NCBI GenBank assembly: GCA_017792405.1 | Contig: CP051231.1 | Location: forward strand, 3,790,062-3,854,061 | Reading direction: 5' to 3' | Length of the DNA: 64,000 nucleotides | From: Oceanicola sp. | GTDB taxonomy: Bacteria > Pseudomonadota > Alphaproteobacteria > Rhodobacterales > Rhodobacteraceae | Shown: piece by piece, positions 33,105-41,942 of the stretch | How positions within the stretch are numbered: position 1 is the first letter of the stretch | Layout: every line of letters begins with the position of its first letter | Notes under the pieces: generated by a model | Told to the model about the DNA's origin: nothing | The model's input: only the letters and a program-made list of their open reading frames with translations | Database searches by the model: none | Position numbers and translations under genes: made by a program

Positions 33105-34157
33105 TTGAACCAGGACGCTCCCAAGCCCATCCCGCCGCGCCGCCCGTTGACGCTCCGAGACGTTTCGGAGGCGTCGGGGGTCAGCGAAATGACGGTGAGC
33201 CGGGTGCTGCGGAACCGGGGCGATGTGAGCCAGGCCACGCGGGAGAAGGTGCTCGCCGCCGCCAAGCGGTTGGGCTACGTGCCGAACAAGATCGCAGGGG
33301 CGCTGGCGAGCAGCCGGGTGAACCTTGTGGCGGTGGTGATCCCCTCGCTTTCCAACATGGTCTTCCCCGAGGTGCTCACGGGCATTGGTGCGGTGCTGGA
33401 CGACACCGACCTTCAGCCGGTTGTTGGCGTGACTCATTACAAGCCCGAGCGCGCCGAGAAGGTGCTGTACGAGATGCTCTCGTGGCGGCCCTCGGGAGTG
33501 ATCGTGGCCGGGCTGGAACATACCGATGCGGCCCGCGCGATGCTGGCCAACGCAGGCTGCCCTGTGGTGGAGATCATGGATGTGGACGGCGAGCCGATCG
33601 ACTCGATGGTCGGCATCAGCCACCGCCGCGCGGGCCGGATGATGGCCGAGGCGATTGCCGGGGCGGGCTACAAGAACATCGGATTTGCGGGCACCAAGAT
33701 GCCGCTCGATCACCGGGCGCGAAAGCGGTTCGAGGGGTTCACCACGGCGCTGGCGCGGGCCGGGCTGGAGGTGCGGGACCGGGAATTTTACGCCGGCGGC
33801 AGCGGCCTCGCCAAGGGGCGGGAGATGACGGCGGCGATGCTGGAGCGCACGCCGGAGCTGGATTTTATCTATTATTCCAACGACATGATCGGCGCGGGCG
33901 GGATGCTGCACTGCCTGACGGCGGGCATCGACATTCCCGGCGAGCTGGGGCTTGCGGGCTTCAACGCGTTGGAGATGCTGGCCGCCTTCCCGCAGAAGCT
34001 GGCGACGATGGATGCCTGCCGCCGCGAAATTGGAGAAGCGGCGGCGCGGATCGTGGCGGAGCGCACGGCGAGCGGCGATCTGGCAGGCGAGGGCGGCGGC
34101 ACGGTCACCGAGCTGGAGCCGGTGCTGGCGCTGGGCGACACGCTGGCGCGGGGCTGA
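33105..34157 (+). CDS. LacI-family transcriptional regulator
   Basis: A TTG start at 33105 gives a 350-aa protein with a LacI-type helix-turn-helix (LTLRDVSEASGVSEMTVSRV, residues about 15-35) and hinge, then a periplasmic-binding-like sugar domain (VNLVAVVIPSLSNMVFPEVL). It resembles the GntR/IdnR gluconate-type subgroup by its N-terminal pattern and length. No ATG is available near the helix-turn-helix, so the TTG is the best start. The glycosyltransferase gene follows 4 nt later, but functional linkage to polysaccharide genes is uncertain; the regulated sugar genes are not obvious here. Confidence 0.9.
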   Translation: MNQDAPKPIPPRRPLTLRDVSEASGVSEMTVSRVLRNRGDVSQATREKVLAAAKRLGYVPNKIAGALASSRVNLVAVVIPSLSNMVFPEVLTGIGAVLDDTDLQPVVGVTHYKPERAEKVLYEMLSWRPSGVIVAGLEHTDAARAMLANAGCPVVEIMDVDGEPIDSMVGISHRRAGRMMAEAIAGAGYKNIGFAGTKMPLDHRARKRFEGFTTALARAGLEVRDREFYAGGSGLAKGREMTAAMLERTPELDFIYYSNDMIGAGGMLHCLTAGIDIPGELGLAGFNALEMLAAFPQKLATMDACRREIGEAAARIVAERTASGDLAGEGGGTVTELEPVLALGDTLARG

Positions 34158-34161
34158 GCGC

Positions 34162-34893
34162 ATGTCTCCCAAGGTTTCGGTGGTGATCCCGATGATGAAC
34201 GAGGCGGAGAACGCGGCGCCGCTGATCGGCCGGATCGTGACCGCCTGCGCGGATGTCGAGTTTGAGGTGGTGGCGGTCAACGACGGCTCCACCGATGCGA
34301 CCGGTGATGAGTTGCTGAAGCTCGCGCGGGAGGATGCCCGCATTCGGGTGCTGCAACACCCCAGACCCGCCGGGCAGAGTGCGGCGGTGCATTCGGGCGT
34401 GCGCGCGGCGCGGGGTGCGGTTTGCGTGACGCTGGATGGCGACGGGCAGAACCCGCCGGAGGAACTGCCCAAGCTCTACGGCCCGCTGCTGGCCGACACC
34501 ACCGGCAAGCTGGGCCTCGTCGCGGGCCAGCGGGTGGACCGGCAGGACACCGCCAGCAAGCGCTGGGCGAGCAAGTTTGCCAACGGACTGCGCGCCCGCA
34601 TCCTGAAGGATGGCACGCGCGACACCGGCTGCGGGCTCAAGGGCTTTCGCCGTGATGCCTTTTTGGCCCTGCCGTTCTTCAACCACATGCACCGCTACCT
34701 GCCTGCGCTGATGCGGCGGGACGGCTGGGAGATCGCCCATGTGGACGTGAGCCATGCCGAGCGCGCTGCGGGGCGGAGCAAATACACCAACTTTGGCAGG
34801 GCGCTTGTGGGGATTTACGACCTGATCGGCGTGGCTTGGCTGATCAAGCGGCGCAAGACGCAGACCCCCACGGAGATCACGCCGGATGGCTGA
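34162..34893 (+). CDS. Family 2 glycosyltransferase (dolichol-phosphate-mannose-synthase/ArnC-like)
   Basis: ATG 34162 gives a 243-aa protein without the long membrane anchor of some relatives. It starts VSVVIPMMNEAENAAPLIGR, and the nucleotide-sugar site is VAVNDGSTDAT with the DXD-like motif TLDGDGQNP (about residues 92-100). Such enzymes load a sugar from a nucleotide donor onto undecaprenyl phosphate, which a PMT/ArnT-type transferase uses in the periplasm. Exactly such a transferase is encoded two genes downstream. The stop overlaps the next start by 8 nt. Confidence 0.9.
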   Translation: MSPKVSVVIPMMNEAENAAPLIGRIVTACADVEFEVVAVNDGSTDATGDELLKLAREDARIRVLQHPRPAGQSAAVHSGVRAARGAVCVTLDGDGQNPPEELPKLYGPLLADTTGKLGLVAGQRVDRQDTASKRWASKFANGLRARILKDGTRDTGCGLKGFRRDAFLALPFFNHMHRYLPALMRRDGWEIAHVDVSHAERAAGRSKYTNFGRALVGIYDLIGVAWLIKRRKTQTPTEITPDG

Positions 34894-35191
34894 GTGGCTC
34901 TTCAACATCCTGCATGTCGAGACGTGGGTTGAGTTCTGGTGGGTGATCATCGGGCTGGGCGGGCAGCTGATGTTCACCGCGCGATTTCTGGTGCAATGGA
35001 TCGCCTCGGAGCGGGCCCGACGGTCGGTGGTGCCGCTGGCGTTCTGGTACTTTTCGATCTTCGGCGGGCTGATCCTGCTGGCCTATGCGCTTTACCGGAA
35101 AGACCCGGTGTTCGTGCTGGGGCAGGCGATGGGGCTCTTCATCTATGTTCGCAATCTCTACCTGATCCATGTCAGCAAACGCGAAGCCTGA
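34886..35191 (+). CDS. LAB_N domain membrane protein (lipid-A-disaccharide-synthase N-terminal-like)
   Basis: The 101-aa protein has three hydrophobic segments (FWWVIIGLGGQLMFTARFLV, FWYFSIFGGLILLAYALY, FVLGQAMGLFIYVRNLYLI) and the conserved QWxxSE-like QWIASERARRSVVPLAFW motif of the LAB_N family. These small proteins commonly lie between GT2 and GT39 genes and are thought to be flippase-like or accessory factors for lipid-linked sugars, though this is not proven. It overlaps both neighbours (8 nt and 23 nt), so the three genes form one translational unit. Confidence 0.88.
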   Translation: MAEWLFNILHVETWVEFWWVIIGLGGQLMFTARFLVQWIASERARRSVVPLAFWYFSIFGGLILLAYALYRKDPVFVLGQAMGLFIYVRNLYLIHVSKREA

Positions 35192-36632
35192 GGGCGCCGG
35201 CTGGTTTGGCCCCGCCTTTGCGGTGGTGGCGGCGCTGGTGATCTTCCGGCTCGCGCTGCTGCCCTTCGCGCAGGCCGAGATCTTTGTGGATGAGGCGCAA
35301 TACTGGCTCTGGGGGCAGGAGCTGGCCTTTGGCTACTACTCCAAGCCGCCGATGATCGGCTGGCTGCTGCGGGCGGTCACCGACCTGGCGGGCAGCGATG
35401 CCGCCTTCTGGCTCCGCGCCCCGGCGGCGGTGCTGCACGGAATCACCGCGCTGCTGCTGGCCGGGCTGGCGGCAGAACTAGCCGACAGGCGCACGGCGAT
35501 CCTCGTGGCGGCGAGTTACATCACCCTGCCGCTGGTGGCGGTTGGTAGCTTTCTCATAAGCACCGACACGGTGATGTTCCCCTTCCTTGCGGGCGCGCTC
35601 TGGGCGTGGGTGCGGGTGATCCGCGAGCAGAGCCGCGTGGCGGCAGTGGTGGCCGGGGCCTGCGTGGGGCTGGCGGTGATGAGCAAATACGCGGGCATCT
35701 ACTACGTGCTTTGCGCCGGGCTGGCAGCGCTCTTCGTGCCCTCGGCGCGGGTGCGCTGGGGTGATGCGGTGGCGGCACTGGTGGCGCTGCTGATCGTGAT
35801 CTCGCCCAATGTGATCTGGAACATTCAGAACGGACTCTCGACCCTCGAGCACACGATGGACAACGCCGATTGGGTGCGCGACCCGGGCCAGCGGGCGGGG
35901 CTGAACTGGGCCTCACTGGCGGAGTTTGCTGGGGCGCAGATCGTGGTGTTCGGGCCGGTGCTGCTGGCGGGGCTGCTGTGGTCGGCGGTACGGCGGCGGA
36001 GCGCGATGCTGCTGTGGTTCTCCCTGCCGATCCTTGCGCTGGTCTGCGGGCAGGCGCTGCTCTCGAAAGCCTATGCCAATTGGGCGGCGGCGGCCTATCT
36101 GGCGGGCACAATCGCTGCGGTGATCGTGGTGCGCGGCTGGGGCCGCTGGGCGATGGGGGCGAGCCTTGCGCTGGGCACGGGATTTGCCGTGGTTCTGGTG
36201 GGGGCGACCGTCTTTGCAGCCTCGCTGCGGCTGGGCGACGGGCCGCTGCTGATGGAGCGCTATCTGGGCCGGATCGACATGAGCGCGGAGATTGCCGCGC
36301 GGGCAGAGACGGCGGGGGTGACGACCATTGTGGCCGACGACCGCGATGTGCTGGCCGACCTGTTCTACCGTATCCGGGGCCGGGGCGTGGAGGGGCAGGT
36401 CATCGGGCTGGAGGCCTATGCCCGCCCCGAACTGGGCCGCCCGCCGAACCACTATGTGCAGAGCCATGCGTGGCCGGGCGGCAAAGGCGAGGTGCTTTAT
36501 GTGACCCGCCGCGCAGACCCGCCGATCTGCGAAGGGGCCGAGGCACTGGAGCCGATTATCCCCCGGGAGGGCGCCTTTCGGCGGCGGCCGCAGCAGGTCT
36601 GGCGGGTGCCGGGCGACTGCTGGGGCCAGTGA
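35169..36632 (+). CDS. PMT/ArnT-like membrane glycosyltransferase (GT39/GT83 type)
   Basis: This 487-aa integral membrane protein has many hydrophobic helices. It has the luminal-loop signature EIFVDEAQYWLWGQELAFGY, with the acidic DEAQYW pair typical of GT-C enzymes, and FGYYSKPPMIGWLL. It should transfer a sugar from a polyprenyl-phosphate donor onto lipid A or another acceptor at the periplasmic face. The donor would be made by the GT2 enzyme upstream. The start lies 23 nt inside the LAB_N gene. The acceptor and sugar are not identifiable from sequence. Confidence 0.9.
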   Translation: MSANAKPEGAGWFGPAFAVVAALVIFRLALLPFAQAEIFVDEAQYWLWGQELAFGYYSKPPMIGWLLRAVTDLAGSDAAFWLRAPAAVLHGITALLLAGLAAELADRRTAILVAASYITLPLVAVGSFLISTDTVMFPFLAGALWAWVRVIREQSRVAAVVAGACVGLAVMSKYAGIYYVLCAGLAALFVPSARVRWGDAVAALVALLIVISPNVIWNIQNGLSTLEHTMDNADWVRDPGQRAGLNWASLAEFAGAQIVVFGPVLLAGLLWSAVRRRSAMLLWFSLPILALVCGQALLSKAYANWAAAAYLAGTIAAVIVVRGWGRWAMGASLALGTGFAVVLVGATVFAASLRLGDGPLLMERYLGRIDMSAEIAARAETAGVTTIVADDRDVLADLFYRIRGRGVEGQVIGLEAYARPELGRPPNHYVQSHAWPGGKGEVLYVTRRADPPICEGAEALEPIIPREGAFRRRPQQVWRVPGDCWGQ

Positions 36633-36655
36633 CGGGCGATGTAGAACGGCGACAA

Positions 36656-36683
36656 TCCTCCACTTTGTGAGCGGAGGGCTTTT
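36656..36683 (+). terminator. Weak terminator-like hairpin after membrane glycosyltransferase gene
   Basis: CCTCC-A-CT (36657-36664) pairs with AG-C-GGAGG (36670-36677) around a TTGTG loop, with one internal mismatch, followed by GCTTTTG. It lies 25 nt after the stop codon. It could partly separate the lipid-sugar module from yjbH. Confidence 0.35.
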
Positions 36684-36737
36684 GCGGTGACGTGCCGTTG
36701 CTATAGTCGGGTGCCGACAGGATGCGAGGGGCGAGCC

Positions 36738-38873
36738 GTGGCACGGATCAAGACTTGGGCGGGTGTGAGTGCTGTGGCGCTGGTGGCGGGCCTCGTGGCG
36801 GGAGCCGGGCCGCGGGCCACCAAGGCCGACCCCCAGATCACCGACAGCCTGACCCTTTCCGGGACGCCCGGCATCCTCTCGATGCCCTCTGCGGAGGCGC
36901 TGGAGGACGGACAAATCTCGGCCACGCTCACTTCGATGGGCGGGCAGACGCGGGCGAGCTTTTCGTTTCAGCTTGCGCCACGGATCACCGGCAGCTTCCG
37001 CTACTCGCGCATTGAAGACTACTACATGGACGGCGAGCCGCTCTCCGACCGGAGCTTTGACCTGAAGTTTCAGGTGCTGCAGGAGCAGCCCGGCAAGTGG
37101 TGGCCGGCGGTGGCGGTGGGCTTTCAGGATTTTCTGGGCAGCGGGATCTACAGCGGCGAATACATCGTGGCGACCAAGACGGTTTCGCCGCGGCTGCGGT
37201 TCAGCGCCGGGCTCGGCTGGGGCGGGCTGGCGCGCTACGGGGTGATCGGCAGCGCGGGCGAGCGCGAGTCTTACATCCCCGGCGACGAAGGCGGCACTGT
37301 GAATGCCAGCAGCTGGTTTCAAGGCGATGTGGCGGCCTTTGGCGGCCTCGCATTTCAGGCCAGCGACAGGCTGACGCTGAAGGCCGAATACTCCACGGCG
37401 GGCTATGTGGACGAGGCGGGCGACGACCTGATCGACCGCAAGAGCCCGTGGAACTTTGGCCTCGATTACAAGATCCGCGAGAACGCGCATTTGCAGGCGG
37501 CCTATATCGGCGGATCCGAGGTGGCGGTGCAGCTCAGCTTCAGCACCAACCCGCGCAAGCCTGCGGTGGGGCCGGGCAACGAGACCGCGCCGCTGCCGGT
37601 GGCGGGGCGCCCCGCCCGCCGGTCAGACCCCGGCGCGTGGGACACCGCCTGGGCGAGTGATCCGGCGACCAAGCCCGGCCTGCGCCGGGTGCTGGGCAAT
37701 GCGATGGCTAAGGAAGGGCTGATCCTCGAGGCGATGGCCTACAGCGGGCGGAGCATCGAGCTGCGCTATCGCAACACGCGCTACATTGCCGAGCCGCAGG
37801 CAATGGGGCGGATCTCGCGCATTCTGACCCGTGCCCTGCCCGCCTCGGTCGAAACCTTCAGCCTCGTTCCGGTGCAAAACGGGGTGCCGGGCGCTCGGGT
37901 GACATTGAAGCGCAGCGACCTTGAGGCATTTGAACACGCAGGCTCGGCCCCGGTGCTGGCTGCCGCGCAGATCACCGATACCGCCGCTGCGCCCGATCCG
38001 GCGGGGCTGGAATATCTGCCTGGGCAGTATCCGCGGTTCACGTGGTCTCTCTCGCCCTATGTGGCGCTCACCGCATTCGACCCCGAAAGCCCCCTGCGCG
38101 GCGACGTGGGCCTGCGGCTCTCAGGCCGGTATGACCTTGCGCCCGGTTGGGTGCTGGAGGGTGCGATCACCAAGAAGGTGTTTGGCAACGGGGGCGAGGA
38201 TGAGAACCCATCAACCTCGGTTCTGCCGCATGTCCGTTCGGATGCGGCGCTCTATGCCGCCGAGGGCGACCCGGCGATCGAGCGGCTGACGCTGGCCTAC
38301 TATGGCCGCCCCGGCCCCAACCTCTACAGTCGCCTCACGGTGGGTATGCTGGAATCGATGTTTGGCGGGGTTTCGGGCGAGCTGCTCTGGAAGCCGGTCG
38401 ACAGCCGTCTTGCGCTGGGCGGCGAGCTGAACTGGGTGAAGCAGCGGGACTATGACCAGCTCTTCACCTTCCGCGAATACGAGGTCGTGACCGGCCATGT
38501 CTCGGCCTACTACGACTTTGGCAACGGCTATCACGGCACGCTCGACGTGGGCCGTTACCTTGCGGGCGACTGGGGCGCGACCGTGGCGCTGGACCGGGAG
38601 TTCGACAACGGCTGGCGGATCGGGGCCTATGCCACGGTCACCGATGTATCGGCGGAGGACTTTGGCGAAGGCTCGTTTGACAAGGGCATCCGGGTGACCG
38701 TGCCCTACAGCTTCTTCACCGGGCAGCCGAGCAAGAAGACCGCGGGCACCACGCTGCGCTCGCTGGCGCGGGACGGGGGCGCGAAGCTCTCGGTCAACGG
38801 GCGGCTCTATGACACGGTGCGCGACACCCACCGCCCTGAGCTGGAAGACCGGTGGGGGCGGTTCTGGAGATGA
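36738..38873 (+). CDS. yjbH: YjbH-like outer-membrane exopolysaccharide protein
   Basis: GTG 36738 was chosen because GAGGGG lies 7 nt upstream and the protein then starts VARIKTWAGVSAVALVAG, a signal peptide; the frame is open upstream to 36687. The protein of about 711 aa begins with TLSGTPGILSMPSAEALEDG and continues with many alternating beta strands. It ends in the YjbH pattern ELLWKPVDSRLALGGELNWV, RDYDQLFTFREYEVVTGH and NGWRIGAYATVTDVS. YjbH proteins are beta-barrel-type outer-membrane components for EPS secretion. It overlaps yjbF by 4 nt. Confidence 0.9.
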   Translation: MARIKTWAGVSAVALVAGLVAGAGPRATKADPQITDSLTLSGTPGILSMPSAEALEDGQISATLTSMGGQTRASFSFQLAPRITGSFRYSRIEDYYMDGEPLSDRSFDLKFQVLQEQPGKWWPAVAVGFQDFLGSGIYSGEYIVATKTVSPRLRFSAGLGWGGLARYGVIGSAGERESYIPGDEGGTVNASSWFQGDVAAFGGLAFQASDRLTLKAEYSTAGYVDEAGDDLIDRKSPWNFGLDYKIRENAHLQAAYIGGSEVAVQLSFSTNPRKPAVGPGNETAPLPVAGRPARRSDPGAWDTAWASDPATKPGLRRVLGNAMAKEGLILEAMAYSGRSIELRYRNTRYIAEPQAMGRISRILTRALPASVETFSLVPVQNGVPGARVTLKRSDLEAFEHAGSAPVLAAAQITDTAAAPDPAGLEYLPGQYPRFTWSLSPYVALTAFDPESPLRGDVGLRLSGRYDLAPGWVLEGAITKKVFGNGGEDENPSTSVLPHVRSDAALYAAEGDPAIERLTLAYYGRPGPNLYSRLTVGMLESMFGGVSGELLWKPVDSRLALGGELNWVKQRDYDQLFTFREYEVVTGHVSAYYDFGNGYHGTLDVGRYLAGDWGATVALDREFDNGWRIGAYATVTDVSAEDFGEGSFDKGIRVTVPYSFFTGQPSKKTAGTTLRSLARDGGAKLSVNGRLYDTVRDTHRPELEDRWGRFWR

Positions 38874-39553
38874 TGCGGAAGATGCGTTGGATTGGGGCGC
38901 TGGCCGCCCTTGCGGTGCTGGCCGGGTGCAGCAACGACCCTGCACGGCAGGGGCCGGGGCTGTTGCAGATGGCGGTGCAGAGCGTGACCGCCAAGCGCGG
39001 AAAGCCGAAGGAGGTGACCCCGGCGCAGGTGGCCGCGCTGATCCCGGTGGCGCTGCAGCGCATCCGTGGCTCGGCGATCATGATTTTGCTGCGCGACAAC
39101 ACTCAGTTGGCCGCCTTGGGCGAGCAGGAGACGCGCGGGCCGTGGCGGACCTATCTGACCACCGAGGGCCAGACACTGGTGCTGCGGCGCGGGATGCTGG
39201 CGGAGACGCGGGGCGTGGGGTTTGACCTGATGTCCTCGGAGATCACCCAGAGCACCGCGCTCGTCACCGGCCGCCGCGCCGGGCAGGCGGTGCGGATGAT
39301 GCGCTGGCTCAATGGCGAGAACGATGAAGTCCCCACCCGGTTCGACTGCCGGATCACCCGAGACAAGGCCGAGCCGATCCAGACTGCGACGGCGGGCACG
39401 GTGGGCGCGGTGCGGATGGTGGAAATCTGCCGTGGTGGCGGCCAGACCTTTACCAACATTTACCAAGTGGCCGGGGATGGCACGATCTGGAACTCGCGCC
39501 AGTGGATGGGGCCGGAGATCGGCTACATCGCGATTCAACTCCTGCGCAGGTAA
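38870..39553 (+). CDS. yjbF: YjbF/GfcB-like outer-membrane lipoprotein
   Basis: ATG 38870 overlaps the yjbH stop (ATGA). The protein of about 227 aa starts with a lipoprotein signal (LAALAVLAGC, Cys20). Its mature part matches the YjbF/GfcB family (LRDNTQLAALGEQETRGPWR and TYLTTEGQTLVLRRGMLAET). YjbF and GfcB partner with YjbH/GfcD in polysaccharide secretion across the outer membrane. The UDP-glucuronate epimerase gene begins 6 nt after its stop, suggesting a single operon. Confidence 0.9.
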   Translation: MMRKMRWIGALAALAVLAGCSNDPARQGPGLLQMAVQSVTAKRGKPKEVTPAQVAALIPVALQRIRGSAIMILLRDNTQLAALGEQETRGPWRTYLTTEGQTLVLRRGMLAETRGVGFDLMSSEITQSTALVTGRRAGQAVRMMRWLNGENDEVPTRFDCRITRDKAEPIQTATAGTVGAVRMVEICRGGGQTFTNIYQVAGDGTIWNSRQWMGPEIGYIAIQLLRR

Positions 39554-39559
39554 GGCCCA

Positions 39560-40564
39560 ATGACCCGCACCGCGCTCGTGACCGGCTCCGCCGGGTTCAT
39601 CGGCTCTCATATCACGCGCCGTTTGCTGGACGATGGCTTCAGGGTCATTGGGCTGGATGCGATGACCGACTACTACGATGTGAGCCTCAAGCAGCGGCGG
39701 CAGCAGCGGCTGATGCAGAGCGAGGGGTTCAGCGCGGTGGAGGCGCGGCTGGAGGAGCCGGGGCGGCTGGAGGAATTGCTGGAGGAGCATGCGCCCGAGA
39801 TCGTGATTCACCTCGCTGCGCAGGCGGGTGTGCGCTACTCGATCGACGCGCCGGAGAGCTACGTGGAGGCCAACCTGATCGGCACCTTCCGCCTGCTGGA
39901 GGCTGCACGTGCTCACCCGCCCAAGCATATGCTGATGGCATCGACCAGCTCGGTCTATGGCGCGAACGAGAAGATGCCCTATGCCGAGACGGACCGGGTG
40001 GCGCATCAGATGAGCTTCTACGCCGCGACCAAGGCTGCCAACGAGGCGATGGCGCATAGTTACGCGCATCTTTACGGCCTGCCGATCACCATGTTCCGCT
40101 TTTTCACGGTCTACGGCCCGTGGGGGCGGCCCGACATGGCGCTCTTCAAGTTCGTGAAGGCGATTCGCGCCGGGGAGCCGATTGACGTGTACAACCACGG
40201 CAAGATGCGGCGGGATTTTACCTTTATCGACGATCTGGTGGAGGGCATCCGGCGGCTGGTGGATGTGGCGCCCGAGCGCGGCGCACCGGTGGGCGAGGCC
40301 GACAGCCTTTCACCCGTGGCGCCGTGGCGGGTGGTGAACATCGGCAATGCCGCGCCGGTGGAACTGGGCACCTTCATCGAGGCCATCGAGGCGGCGCTGG
40401 GCGAGACCGCGCAGAAGAACATGATGGATATGCAGCCCGGCGACGTGCCTGCCACATGGGCCGATACCACGCTGCTCACCGAGCTCGTGGGCCCGCTGCC
40501 GCAGACCGATATCACGCAGGGCGTGCGCGCCTTCGTGGAGTGGTACGACAGGCATTATAACTGA
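39560..40564 (+). CDS. UDP-glucuronate 4-epimerase-like NAD-dependent epimerase
   Basis: The 334-aa SDR protein has the Rossmann motif GSAGFIGSH (residues 9-17), the catalytic Ser region TSSVYG and the YxxxK pair FYAATKAANE. The insert DYYDVSLKQRR after the second strand is typical of UDP-glucuronate 4-epimerases (LpsL/CapD-like). It would convert UDP-glucuronate, produced by the dehydrogenase at 41943-43295, to UDP-galacturonate for an acidic polysaccharide. It ends the yjbHF run, followed by a hairpin. Confidence 0.88.
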   Translation: MTRTALVTGSAGFIGSHITRRLLDDGFRVIGLDAMTDYYDVSLKQRRQQRLMQSEGFSAVEARLEEPGRLEELLEEHAPEIVIHLAAQAGVRYSIDAPESYVEANLIGTFRLLEAARAHPPKHMLMASTSSVYGANEKMPYAETDRVAHQMSFYAATKAANEAMAHSYAHLYGLPITMFRFFTVYGPWGRPDMALFKFVKAIRAGEPIDVYNHGKMRRDFTFIDDLVEGIRRLVDVAPERGAPVGEADSLSPVAPWRVVNIGNAAPVELGTFIEAIEAALGETAQKNMMDMQPGDVPATWADTTLLTELVGPLPQTDITQGVRAFVEWYDRHYN

Positions 40565-40583
40565 ATTTCAGGGACTTACCCGG

Positions 40584-40620
40584 AAACAGAAAACGCCCAC
40601 CGGGTCTCCCCGACGGGCGC
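40584..40620 (-). terminator. Rho-independent terminator between convergent genes
   Basis: CGCCC-ac-CGGG (40594-40603) pairs with CCCG-ac-GGGCG (40609-40619, approximate alignment) around TCT. On the minus strand the stem is followed by TTTTCTGTTT (40593-40584), a good T tract for ending the 85-aa gene. It may also stop transcripts of the epimerase gene coming from the plus strand. Confidence 0.7.
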
Positions 40621-40646
40621 TTGAACTCTTGGCCGTTGGCCTGGCC

Positions 40647-40904
40647 TCAGTTTTGCACAGCCTGGGTCGGCTCTTCGGCGGTGTCGTCGTCGGAGCCTGC
40701 GAGGGCGCCGATGACGGCCAGAGCCAGAACGCCGCCGATGATCGGGCCGGCGTTGGCGCCGCCGAGCGACGGGCCGCTGGAAGCCGAGCTGCCGCTCTCT
40801 TCAACGAAGACTTCGCCTTCGAGATCGGGCTCTTCGAAGCCGCCAGCGAAGGCGGAAGTGGCCAGCGCGGAGGCGAAGGCGGCGGTGGTGAGAATCTTGA
40901 ACAT
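40647..40904 (-). CDS. Small secreted protein with one hydrophobic segment (85 aa)
   Basis: The protein starts MFKILTTAAFASALATSAFA, a Sec signal peptide. A Glu-rich stretch follows, then Ser/Gly-rich ESGSSASSGPSLGG, a hydrophobic segment (PIIGGVLALAVIGALAG) and an acidic tail. No family was recognised with certainty. Size, signal peptide and Ser/Gly bias recall YjbE/GfcA, the small secreted proteins of yjbEFGH operons, and yjbF-yjbH lie 1.1 kb away on the other strand. That equivalence is speculative. Confidence 0.75.
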   Translation of the reverse strand: MFKILTTAAFASALATSAFAGGFEEPDLEGEVFVEESGSSASSGPSLGGANAGPIIGGVLALAVIGALAGSDDDTAEEPTQAVQN

Positions 40905-41138
40905 GTCTGGCTCCGTTACGCGAAAACTTTCACAGCCATTATTGTTATCAGGGCGTTAACCGTAAAGCGGCAGATGACGTTTTCCGGCGCAATCGGCGGG
41001 AATCTTCGTATGACCTTAAGTCACCCCAGGGGTGTGGGCCCGAAAATCGTTTGAAAACAGAGGGGTTGGACGGCCCTGCACGGGCCAGTCCCACAGGGAT
41101 TTGTGGCGGAATCGTCACGCTGCCCTTGGTGGAGCGTT

Positions 41139-41771
41139 TCAGCCCGCGAAGTTCTGGGTGATGAACAGCGATCCGCAGGCGCGGCCACGAGGGTCATGCG
41201 CAACCGCCGTGGCGGCCATGTTGTACTTGCGCCCGAGAATGTTGACCCGGTGGCTGGGCGAGTTCATCCAGAGCGTAACCGTGTAGCGGGCCAGCGAGGC
41301 ATAGCTGTGCCGCCCGATGCGCTTGCCCGCCGGGCTCGCAAACTGGCAAGCGGAGGCATTGACGATCCGGTAACCGGTGCTGCCCTCGACCTGATAGAGC
41401 GCCACGCGCGCGATGTTCTCGGAGCCACGGCGGATTTTGAGGCCGGAGGCGAGGATGCGGGCCTTCACCGTGGCGCGGCCGGGACGGGTGGATTTGTGGC
41501 TGAGCGTGCTGTTGCGGGCCATCCACTTGGCGTGACCAAGGGCGGCGTTGCGCAGGGCCGGTGCATCGGCCAGCGGAGACAGCCCCTTGCGGCAGCGCTG
41601 GTAGTTCACTTCGACGGCGATGGCGGCATCCAGCAGCGGCTGGTTCAGCCGGGCCGGGTCGATCGCTGCGTTGGCGCCGGAAACCGCACCACGGGTGCAG
41701 GCGCTGGCGGATGTGGACAGGCTCGCCACTGTCATCACGGCCCCGAGGGCCAGGCGAAGTGCCTTCTGCAT
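41139..41771 (-). CDS. CAP (SCP/PR1) domain secreted protein
   Basis: The 210-aa protein has a signal peptide (MQKALRLALGAVMTVASLST, cleaved near SASA) and a CAP domain with NYQRCRKGLSPLADAPALRN, ALGHAKWMARNSTLSHKS, SENIARV and LWMNSPSHRVNILGRKYN. The His and Glu of the CAP cavity are visible as GHAKWM/LSHKS and SENIA. Four Cys suggest disulfides and a periplasmic or extracellular location. The bacterial role is poorly defined; some CAP proteins bind lipids or the cell wall. It diverges from the UDP-glucose dehydrogenase gene. Confidence 0.9.
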   Translation of the reverse strand: MQKALRLALGAVMTVASLSTSASACTRGAVSGANAAIDPARLNQPLLDAAIAVEVNYQRCRKGLSPLADAPALRNAALGHAKWMARNSTLSHKSTRPGRATVKARILASGLKIRRGSENIARVALYQVEGSTGYRIVNASACQFASPAGKRIGRHSYASLARYTVTLWMNSPSHRVNILGRKYNMAATAVAHDPRGRACGSLFITQNFAG

Positions 41772-41942
41772 TGGTTACCTCAAGCATCTGGCCCCCACCA
41801 TCTGCTTTGAGTGCAGACAATCCTCCCGAGACGGCCAGAATAAGGCGCCAATTGGGAAACACCGTTGCACAGGTTGCTTTTGAGCGCCGCTGCCGCCATT
41901 CAGGGGCGGCAGAACCGCAAGGCGCATAAGGATGGGCGGACG

